Of a stretch of 64,000 nucleotides of DNA, positions 7,347 through 14,202 are shown one piece after another. Made by a program: the position numbers and the translations under genes. The notes below the pieces were generated by a model that ran no database searches, was not told the DNA's origin, and was given only the letters and a program-made list of their open reading frames with translations. The stretch is from Planctomycetota bacterium (GTDB taxonomy: Bacteria > Planctomycetota > Planctomycetia > Planctomycetales > Planctomycetaceae): NCBI GenBank assembly GCA_003670925.1, contig QWQG01000254.1:1-64000 (forward strand), written 5' to 3'. Position 1 is the first letter of the stretch. Every line of letters begins with the position of its first letter.

Positions 7347-8978
7347 ATGATTCGGATCACAGGCGGAAAAATTTTTGACCCCGCCAACGGCATTAACGGC
7401 CAAGTCCGGGATTTGTGTATTGATGGCGGCAAGTTTGTGTCGTCGGTCATCGGCGGGCGTACGATTGATGCTACGGGGATGATTGTGTTCCCCGGGGGCG
7501 TGGATGTCCACACGCACGTCGCAGGCGGCTCGATCAATTTCGCGCGCGCCATGACGCCCGAAGATCATCGGCGAACCACTGCCTTCATTCGGACGCAGTC
7601 GCGTCGATCTGGACTCGGCGGCATGGCTCCAACGACGTTCGCCACCGGTTATCTCTATGCAGGCATGGGCTGGACTACTGTCAACGAGGCGGCGGTGCCC
7701 GTGCTTTCCGCGCGACACACGCACGAAGAACTGCACGACATCCCCATTCTTGACAAGAGCAGCTGCGTGCTCATGGCGAACAACGAAATCCTGCTCGACC
7801 TGTTCGAAGCCGGAGATTTCGAACGCGCGAAAGACGTCGTCGCATGGTATATCTGTGCGGCCAAGTCATACGGCGTGAAGGCCGTCAATCCCGGAGGCGT
7901 GGCCGCATGGAAATGGGGCAAAGATGCTAAGCAACTTACCGATCCGATTGAAGGCTACAACCGCATCACGCCAGGCACGATTATTGGCGGACTTGCACAG
8001 ATTATTGATGAACTTGGCCTGCCGCATCCCATGCATCTGCACTGCAACAATCTTGGGGCACCCGGCAATGTGTGGACGACACTCGAAACGATGAAGCTCC
8101 TCGAAGGTCGTCGCGCCCACATCGCACATCTGCAATACCATGCGTACGGTGGAGACGACTGGGACACGATGCGATCCGCATCTGCGGAGGTCGCCGAGTA
8201 CTTTAATACGCACACCAACATGACCACCGATGCCGGGGCCGTGTTGTTCGGTGATACCGTCACGATCACTGCCGATGGTCCGTGGCAACATCTGCTTTAT
8301 AAACTTACGGGCCGCAAGTGGGGCAATCTGGATGTTGAAAATGAGACGGGCTGTGGCATTGTGCCGTATACGTATCGCCCCAGCAATCTCGTGAATTCGA
8401 TCCAATGGGCGGTCGGTCTGGAACTCCTGCTGCTGATCAACGATCCGTGGCGAATCTTCCTCTCGACCGATCATCCCAATGGAGCCTGCTTTTGGCGCTA
8501 CCCGGAAATCATTCAGCTCTTAATGAGTTTCGATTTCCGGAAGGAATGCATGACGAAGCTGAGTCCGATTGCCCGTGAACGCATCACACTTCCGGACATC
8601 GATCGCGAATATACGCTCTATGAAATCGCGACGATTACGTCCGCGGGGCCAGCTAGGGCGTTGGGACTGACGCAAAAGGGCAGCCTCGGTATTGGAGCTG
8701 ACGCGGATATTGTGATTTACGAAGAAGAAAAGGATATCGCAAAGATGTTTAGCCACCCCCGTTATGTGCTCAAGGGTGGGGAAGTCGTGATTGAAGACGG
8801 CGACATCCGCGCGACTCCGGAAGGTCGCGAATTTATCGTAAAGCCCGCGTTCAATCCGGATATTGAGAGCTTCCTGAAGCCAAAGTTTGAAGACGTTTAT
8901 ACCATGTCGTTTGAAAATTATCCGGTGGAAATCGAACGCCTTGAACACGTCGAGGTTCGTGACTGTATTGATACCTGA
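7347..8978 (+). CDS. fwdA: Formylmethanofuran dehydrogenase subunit A (amidohydrolase)
   Basis: FwdA is the binuclear metal amidohydrolase subunit that links formate to methanofuran, or releases it. The 543-aa product has the family's N-terminal composite domain (MIRITGGKIFDPANGI) and the metal-binding motif GGVDVHTHVAGG (His55, His57). Further likely ligands lie in HPMHLHCNNLG, RRAHIAHLQYHAYGG and STDHPNGACFW, and the C-terminal amidohydrolase strand is GADADIVIYEE. The length fits FwdA/FhcA. ATG follows the fwdB stop by about 250 bases on the same strand; that gap contains no convincing gene. It is part of the same complex as FwdB, FwdC and FwdD. Confidence 0.93.
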   Translation: MIRITGGKIFDPANGINGQVRDLCIDGGKFVSSVIGGRTIDATGMIVFPGGVDVHTHVAGGSINFARAMTPEDHRRTTAFIRTQSRRSGLGGMAPTTFATGYLYAGMGWTTVNEAAVPVLSARHTHEELHDIPILDKSSCVLMANNEILLDLFEAGDFERAKDVVAWYICAAKSYGVKAVNPGGVAAWKWGKDAKQLTDPIEGYNRITPGTIIGGLAQIIDELGLPHPMHLHCNNLGAPGNVWTTLETMKLLEGRRAHIAHLQYHAYGGDDWDTMRSASAEVAEYFNTHTNMTTDAGAVLFGDTVTITADGPWQHLLYKLTGRKWGNLDVENETGCGIVPYTYRPSNLVNSIQWAVGLELLLLINDPWRIFLSTDHPNGACFWRYPEIIQLLMSFDFRKECMTKLSPIARERITLPDIDREYTLYEIATITSAGPARALGLTQKGSLGIGADADIVIYEEEKDIAKMFSHPRYVLKGGEVVIEDGDIRATPEGREFIVKPAFNPDIESFLKPKFEDVYTMSFENYPVEIERLEHVEVRDCIDT

Positions 8979-9091
8979 AATCTCCTTCTCTCCCGATTCG
9001 GGACAGAAGGTGCCCGACAGGGAGGATCAGGGAGTTGAATTTGCATCCCGCCATCATTTCATCATTTCATTCTCCGTGCATTGCCAGATCC

Positions 9092-9925
9092 ATGAGTCCT
9101 ATCATCCTGACACTCAAAGAACGCCCGAAGGTTCCGCTCGAAGCAGAGACGGTGACTCCCGATGCTTTCGTGACCATGTCTAACGCCCAAATTCGAGAGA
9201 GTCTGGTCTATCATGGCAAGCGGCATTGTCGGCTAGATGACTTTTTTGACGTCACTGGTGAATACAGTGATGACATTGAGATGCATGGCGACCTGCATCA
9301 GGTCAAACTTCTGGGCAAAAGCATGAGTCGCGGCCAACTGAAAATCCACGGAAGCGTCGGCATGCACTTAGGTGCAGACATGCGCGGCGGACGGATCGAA
9401 GTCACGGGCGACGCGGGCGACTGGATCGGCGCGGAAATGCTCAATGGCTTTATCCATGTGCACGGCAACGGCGGCGGACAGATCGGAGCTGCCTATCGCG
9501 GGAGCTTACGCGGAATGAGAAACGGAACCATCATTATCGGCGGCACGGCTGGTTTGGAAGTCGGCATGCGGATGCGTCGTGGGACAATCATTGTGGGGGG
9601 TAAGGTTCGCGATTTCTGCGGCCTGCAGATGAAAGGCGGCACGATCGTGCTGATGAGTGGAGCCGAAATCCGCACCGGAGCGTGGATGGTTCGAGGCACA
9701 ATTTTGTCACTTCAGCCACTGCCCCTCATGCCCACCTTCGTGGCATCCGGCCATTACAATCCCTCCTTTATCGATCTCTATGCCCGTGAACTTCGTACTC
9801 ACGGCATCACTTTGCCGAACAACCCGTCCGTCGGAAACTGGGCCCGTCACTGCGGCGACACTTCCATCCCCGGCAGAGGCGAAATCCTGATCTGGAACCC
9901 GGCGAATCAAATACCTAAAGACTGA
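9092..9925 (+). CDS. fwdC: Formylmethanofuran dehydrogenase subunit C
   Basis: FwdC is a structural subunit with a right-handed beta-helix related to the C-terminal domain of glutamate synthase. The 277-aa product shows the repeated Gly-x-x-x-G pattern in steps of about 19 residues (GSVGMHLGADMRGG, GDAGDWIGAEMLNG, GGTAGLEVGMRMRRG, GGKVRDFCGLQMKGG, GAEIRTGAWMVRG). In bacteria and archaea it bridges the A and B subunits. ATG at 9092 was preferred to an in-frame ATG 19 residues upstream, which lacks family similarity. It follows fwdA by about 110 bases. No gene for formylmethanofuran:H4MPT formyltransferase (ftr/fhcD) lies in this window. Confidence 0.92.
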   Translation: MSPIILTLKERPKVPLEAETVTPDAFVTMSNAQIRESLVYHGKRHCRLDDFFDVTGEYSDDIEMHGDLHQVKLLGKSMSRGQLKIHGSVGMHLGADMRGGRIEVTGDAGDWIGAEMLNGFIHVHGNGGGQIGAAYRGSLRGMRNGTIIIGGTAGLEVGMRMRRGTIIVGGKVRDFCGLQMKGGTIVLMSGAEIRTGAWMVRGTILSLQPLPLMPTFVASGHYNPSFIDLYARELRTHGITLPNNPSVGNWARHCGDTSIPGRGEILIWNPANQIPKD

Positions 9926-9950
9926 AGCATCTTTTTAGCAAGACCATTTT

Positions 9951-11384
9951 ATGTTGATCAACGGTCAAGCTTTGCCGCCCGAACTACTCGATACCCGCCA
10001 CAAGGCGCTCCAGATCAATCTGGAGTCACGGCGGTACGGGACCTTCGCGGAGATTGGAGCAGGGCAGGAAGTCGTCCGCTGGTTCTTCCACGTAGGCGGA
10101 GCCTCTGGGACGATCGCCAAAAGTATTTCCGCATACGACATGACCGTCAGCGATGCGTACTACGGTTCCTGTGAGCGTTACGTTTGTCGCCAGCGACTGC
10201 AGAGTATGCTGGACTATGAGTTTTCTCAAAACCTCAGTCAACTCAGCGAAACACGGGGCCATACAACGGCATTTTTTGCCTTTGCGGATACTGTGTCCGC
10301 ACGTAACTTCAAGGGGACTAACGAATGCCATGGCTGGATGGGTGTCAAGTTTCAGGCTGACCCGAGGGACGCGGACAGCCAAGTTCTAATCCATGTTCGA
10401 ATGCTTGACATCGACAATGCGTTACAGCAGGAAGCACTCGGCATCGTCGGCGTGAATTTGTTATTTGCCGCATTTTTCATGCATCATGAGCCGGAGCGGA
10501 TGCTGAAATCGCTGCTCGATAATCTGAGCATCCAACGGATCGAAATTGACATGATCGAGTTTTCCGGGATCGCTTTCCGGAATGTCGATAATCGGATCAT
10601 GAGCCTGATGCTGGTGCAACTGGGTCTGAGTAACGCGGCCATGTTTGCTGCCAACGGGACGATGCTGCAACCGTCGGAAGTGCTGTACAAGAAATCCATT
10701 CTGGTGCAGCGCGGAAGCTTTCGCCCGGTCACGCATGTTCACATCGACATGCTCCGCTGCGCACACGAAAAATTCCAGCTGGAACCGGGGATGGACGGTG
10801 AGCCGGTTGAGCAGATCTTGGAAATCACGTTGAATAATCTGATGAGCGAAGGCGGACTGGATTACCGTGATTTTCTGGCCCGTGTGGATCTATTAGCCGC
10901 TGTAGGAATGACCGTACTTATCTCAAACTACTTCGAATACTACCGGCTCGCCGGATTTCTGGCCCGCTATACAGAAAAACGCATCGGGGTCACGATGGGA
11001 ATTTCGACTCTCCGTGAACTTTTCAATGAGAAGTATTACATGCATCTGGATGGCGGAATTTTAGAATCGTTCGGCCGCCTGTTTAAGGGCGACTTGAAGC
11101 TCTACATCTATCCGGAACTCAACGGCGACTCAGGAGAGTTGACGGTAGTTGAAAATCTACAAGTCGCCCCGCAATTGCGCAAGCTCTATGGTTATCTAGT
11201 GGATAAAGGTTGCATCGAACAGTTGCAAAACGTTAACGAGACATATCTGCCGATGTTCTCTCGCGACGCACTTAAGAAGATCAACGCTGGCGATGCGACG
11301 TGGGAAGACATGGTGCCCCGCGAAATCGCGATTCTGATTAGGCAGCGTGGCTTCTTCGGATGCCGGAAGAATACGAATGGATGA
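9951..11384 (+). CDS. Conserved protein of unknown function following fwdC
   Basis: The 477-aa soluble protein starts 26 bases after fwdC on the same strand, so it is probably co-transcribed with the C1 cluster. It has no signal peptide or membrane helix. Visible features include an N-terminal segment LDTRHKALQINLESRRYGTFAEIGAGQEVVRWFF that resembles a 'start of catalytic domain' signature, a mid-section rich in hydrophobic helices (EALGIVGVNLLFAAFF), and LISNYFEYYRLAGFLARYT. I do not recognise the family from sequence and assign no function. The tight spacing and the single cluster suggest it supports the fwd complex or its cofactors, but that is inference. Confidence 0.75.
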   Translation: MLINGQALPPELLDTRHKALQINLESRRYGTFAEIGAGQEVVRWFFHVGGASGTIAKSISAYDMTVSDAYYGSCERYVCRQRLQSMLDYEFSQNLSQLSETRGHTTAFFAFADTVSARNFKGTNECHGWMGVKFQADPRDADSQVLIHVRMLDIDNALQQEALGIVGVNLLFAAFFMHHEPERMLKSLLDNLSIQRIEIDMIEFSGIAFRNVDNRIMSLMLVQLGLSNAAMFAANGTMLQPSEVLYKKSILVQRGSFRPVTHVHIDMLRCAHEKFQLEPGMDGEPVEQILEITLNNLMSEGGLDYRDFLARVDLLAAVGMTVLISNYFEYYRLAGFLARYTEKRIGVTMGISTLRELFNEKYYMHLDGGILESFGRLFKGDLKLYIYPELNGDSGELTVVENLQVAPQLRKLYGYLVDKGCIEQLQNVNETYLPMFSRDALKKINAGDATWEDMVPREIAILIRQRGFFGCRKNTNG

Positions 11385-11921
11385 CGTAAGGCTTCCCACC
11401 TTCACCGTCGAAGCCGCCGCGCTGGACCAGCTAGGTGATGGGCAGAGTTTCTGAAGCTCGGTCCAAAGCTGCGATTGCTATCGCTTGGTCATCCATGTCG
11501 AAGATTCCGTCGCACTTTCGAACGGCTGTCAAGGCACAATCACCCTCGTTTTGACAGTGTTTGAATTCCATGCGGCGCATATGAAACTGTATCCTGCATA
11601 GTCACAGATGTTCGCTGCCCAAAAAAGTCGCCACGTTGAATCGCAAAGCGATATCCGACAGGATGTGTGAAGGCAACAATAATTCATCCTTCCCGAGATT
11701 AAATGATGGTAAACTCGGAACTGGAACGTGATCAGCTGTTGCGTGTGCTGACAATTGAACTCGGCTTGCTTGATGCAACTCAGCTTGACTAGCTCAGCTT
11801 GACTAGCTCAGCTTGACTAGCTCAGCCGGAATTCCGAACAATCCGGGGGGATTCGTTCGCGTCGTTGATTTAGGAAAGAGGCGGCCTGTCGGATCACGAC
11901 CAACAATGTCTGCGCTGGCTT
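11385..11921. other. Non-coding or decayed region after the C1 cluster
   Basis: I see no intact gene in these roughly 540 bases. The stretch holds a 14-bp tandem repeat near its end and leads into a degraded kinase remnant, so it looks like decaying accessory DNA. Confidence 0.5.
11779..11825. repeat. Tandem repeat, 14-bp unit
   Basis: The unit ctcagcttgactag occurs three times without mismatch, followed by a five-base partial fourth copy. It contains several TAG stops and is non-coding. Confidence 0.9.
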
Positions 11922-12308
11922 GTGGAAAGAACCCTCGTTACGCAACAGCTCGTGACAAGTGACCGCAGTATGGAGGCCACTGGTGCAGCCAGCGTGGACA
12001 CACCTTCTTTGTCGGCAGACTCCAATTTTTTTAGGACCATTATTAAGCGAGGACAATCCCAAAGTCAGGGACAGGCCCGGCTGTGGAACGCTTTCATTGG
12101 GATCTGCAACACAATCGAATATGCGCATTCACGCGGCGTGATTCATCGCGATCTCACATGGCAGAATGTTGCGATCGGTGAATTTCTGGAAGTCAGCGTC
12201 GTAGACTGGGGCATCGCACAAGTGACAAGCTGGAAGCTTATCCCACGACGAATCAACAGAGCTGGCCAGCGACTGCGATCTTCTGCACGGCCGATCCGGA
12301 ACGAGTAA
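11922..12308 (+). pseudogene. Ser/Thr protein kinase remnant
   Basis: This fragment keeps the catalytic-loop region of a PknB-type kinase: [17 protein letters not shown] followed by VVDWGIA. Intact planctomycete kinases read HRDLKPxNV here, so the catalytic Lys and the Pro are replaced (T and W). The glycine-rich loop, the N-lobe Lys and everything after the DWG motif are missing. The flanks are frame-broken and Ser/Arg-rich. It is best read as a decayed gene end and not as a small kinase. Confidence 0.7.
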
Positions 12309-12581
12309 TCACCCTGCGAGATGTTCGACGGAGCGGGAGAAGCTGCAATGTTGAGTTCTGTCAACATGCGATGTCCACAACGGTGAAAAAAAAACAGGCA
12401 ACGGCGGCGAGCGGATAAGGCGAATCGTCCATAAGGGTTTACAGGGAATGTAGTTATGGAATCTTAAAAAAAATGGAGGGCGTTGGCACACGGATTGAAT
12501 AACCACTCCATTTAGAAGTGAATCCATGTCGGGTTCATGACAAGAATGCCATCCATGATTTGTTTCCGAAAGATTGCCACT

Positions 12582-13079
12582 ATGTCCAACAGCGACAACA
12601 TGTCTCCAAAATTCCGAATTACACGCCTCGAAGACCGAATCGTGCCAGGCTTATTGAGTTGGATGCCGTGTGGCCATGACAACCACTGTAATGACAACGG
12701 TTCATCTCGTGGTGGCAGCAACCGCGGTGGCTCAGAAAAAGGTGGATCAAACAAGTGCGATAACGGATCTAAGAAGCACGGCTCGAGCAAGAAGGGCAGC
12801 TCATGTAAGAAGCACGGCTCCAGCAAGAAGGGCAGCTCATGCAAGAAGCACGGCTCCAGCAAGAAGCACGCCTCATGTAAGAAGCACGGCTCCAGCAAGA
12901 AGGGCAGCTCATGTAAGAAGCACGGCTCCAGCAAGAAGCACGGCTCATGCAAGAAGCACGGCTCCAGCAAGAAGCACGGCTCATGCAAGAAGCACGGCTC
13001 CAGCAAGAAGCACGGCTCAAAGAAGGGTGGCAGCTCACGCAAGCACGGCTCTAAGCAGCACGGCAAGAAGTGCAAGTAG
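12582..13079 (+). CDS. Lys/Ser/His/Gly/Cys-rich tandem repeat protein
   Basis: The 165-aa product has a short N-terminus with FRITRLEDRIVPG, similar to the LEDR/LEPR motif near the start of many exported planctomycete proteins. A Gly/Ser/Asn stretch with Cys and His follows (MPCGHDNHCNDNG). About six copies of a 12-residue unit, consensus KKHGSSKK(G/H)(S/G)SC, then fill residues 65-150, with a Cys-poor basic end. The unit is also a near-exact 36-bp DNA repeat, so copy number may vary. Regularly spaced His and Cys suggest metal binding or cross-linking; the high Lys content suggests contact with anionic polymers. The start is uncertain: ATG codons at 12537, 12546, 12555, 12582 and 12600 are all in frame. 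A terminator follows. Confidence 0.65.
   Translation: MSNSDNMSPKFRITRLEDRIVPGLLSWMPCGHDNHCNDNGSSRGGSNRGGSEKGGSNKCDNGSKKHGSSKKGSSCKKHGSSKKGSSCKKHGSSKKHASCKKHGSSKKGSSCKKHGSSKKHGSCKKHGSSKKHGSCKKHGSSKKHGSKKGGSSRKHGSKQHGKKCK
12772..13015 (+). repeat. 36-bp tandem coding repeat
   Basis: The DNA array behind the repeat protein alternates aagaagcacggctc and cagcaagaag blocks, with only scattered changes between copies (for example tgtaag and tgcaag). The low divergence implies recent expansion or gene conversion. Confidence 0.85.
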
Positions 13080-13136
13080 CCCGATCAGAACAGACAACGG
13101 TAAGCGTCAGGTAGTTGTGTGATTGATTTGCGAAAG

Positions 13137-13175
13137 CTGGAGGCGGTTCCCGAAGGAATTTCCTCCAGTTTTTTT
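13137..13175 (+). terminator. Rho-independent terminator after the repeat-protein gene
   Basis: A 7-bp stem (ctggagg / cctccag) is followed by a run of seven T residues. It lies about 57 bases after the repeat-protein stop and is oriented to end that transcript. Confidence 0.7.
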
Positions 13176-13390
13176 GCGTAGCAGACTGTCACATGTGTTT
13201 GACTCGGCCCTTCTCCTTGTAGCGATTCGTTCGGTTGTGACGTTTTTCTGGGAAAGTCGGATGTCCGACGTTGCCACAAATCGGTCGCAAAAAGGAACCG
13301 TTGCCGAAACGCGACGTATGATTTAGTCGTCTCGATTTCTATGCAGGCTGTCATTGTCTCTGCAGAAACTCGTCCTCCGGAAACGCTCAC

Positions 13391-13882
13391 ATGGCAGCTC
13401 AGCGAAAGAAAAACAAGAACAAGTCGATGAAACTCCGGCAAAAAACGCATCAGGAAAAGAAACAGGACCGCGACGACTGTCCTCACTGTTTGACTGGGGC
13501 TGAAACTTACGGATATCTGAAGCGAGCGTATGTCTATGACGTCGACCTTGCCCGCAAGATCGTCTCCGATGGCCGTGAGCCGGCTGAGCTGGAGCGGGAT
13601 GATGTTGCGTACTTGGTGAATGACAGCAAAATTTACAAGCAGCATGTGGATCACGTGAATACGCAGTATCCCGGAATTCTGGGCCACCTCTGGGGCCCGG
13701 GTGACGGAGGAACCTGGGAACACGGCCATGTGCTAATTGACGGGAATCACCGTGCGGCTCGATGTCTGCGCGATGGTCTGACATTCAGCGCCTATTTGCT
13801 GACCGAAGAGGAGAGCGAACAGATCCTGAAACGGGGAGCTGGAAAAGACGGTCAGGTTTATGACCGCATGGGTAAAGACTAG
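13391..13882 (+). CDS. ParB/Srx-like small protein
   Basis: The 163-aa product starts with a very basic stretch (RKKNKNKSMKLRQK), followed by CPHC and a folded domain. The core VLIDGNHRAARCLRDG resembles the DGNHR/A-type motif of ParB/sulfiredoxin-fold proteins, in which the His/Arg contact a nucleotide or phosphate. The conserved segments ILGHLWGPGDGGTWEHGHV and YLLTEEESEQIL surround it. No catalytic assignment is safe. It lies between the repeat-protein gene and the M50-HlyD gene on the same strand. The function is not known; a role in modifying or regulating the neighbouring system is only positional inference. Confidence 0.6.
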   Translation: MAAQRKKNKNKSMKLRQKTHQEKKQDRDDCPHCLTGAETYGYLKRAYVYDVDLARKIVSDGREPAELERDDVAYLVNDSKIYKQHVDHVNTQYPGILGHLWGPGDGGTWEHGHVLIDGNHRAARCLRDGLTFSAYLLTEEESEQILKRGAGKDGQVYDRMGKD

Positions 13883-13932
13883 TTCGACTGTCTCAGATTC
13901 ATTTCGAGGAGCATGGAATCGCGTTGAAAAAG

Positions 13933-13997
13933 GTGTCTGGAACTTTTGCGGCATCAGCCAACACTTTGGGAAACTGCTGCGGGAGAGTTCCAGACAC
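13933..13997 (+). repeat. Inverted repeat gtgtctggaac/gttccagacac followed by a T-run
   Basis: Perfect 11-bp arms enclose a 43-base loop; the right arm is followed by gtttttt. It could act as a weak terminator for the ParB-like gene, but the long loop makes a dispersed intergenic element about equally likely. Confidence 0.6.
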
Positions 13998-14113
13998 GTT
14001 TTTTGAAGCAATCTGGGACGGTCGAACTAGAGGAGTATGAGTGCGTCCAGCCGGCCCATGAATGGGTTCGTGTGCTGTGAAACCATGCTCGTAACGCGAA
14101 AGTGCAGAGAATT

Positions 14114-14162
14114 CCGTCGGCGGAGCGACGGGTGTAACGTAACCCCGTCTCTCCGCCGACGG
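14114..14162. repeat. Palindrome with ccgtcggcggag arms
   Basis: Perfect 12-bp arms (ccgtcggcggag / ctccgccgacgg) surround a 25-base centre with an additional nested gacggg/ccccgtc match. It lies 40 bases ahead of the M50-HlyD start and may influence its expression or be a mobile palindrome. Confidence 0.65.
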
Positions 14163-14202
14163 GATTGCATGCGACGAGCAGTCGAATCTTCGGACAACTC
14201 CA

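Larger units (their letters stand above)
13883..14202. other. Intergenic region with two palindromes upstream of the M50-HlyD gene
   Basis: This 320-base gap contains two inverted repeats listed separately. No credible gene was found, and no promoter could be placed with confidence. Confidence 0.5.

Noticed and set aside
12772-13015. CRISPR array
   Set aside because: The repeats are directly contiguous coding units without unique spacers, and there are no cas genes.
12769-13038. Repetitive minus-strand ORFs over the Lys/His/Cys repeat
   Set aside because: They mirror the periodic DNA of the plus-strand repeat and have no independent start, ribosome site or terminator. The plus strand has an LEDR motif and a terminator.
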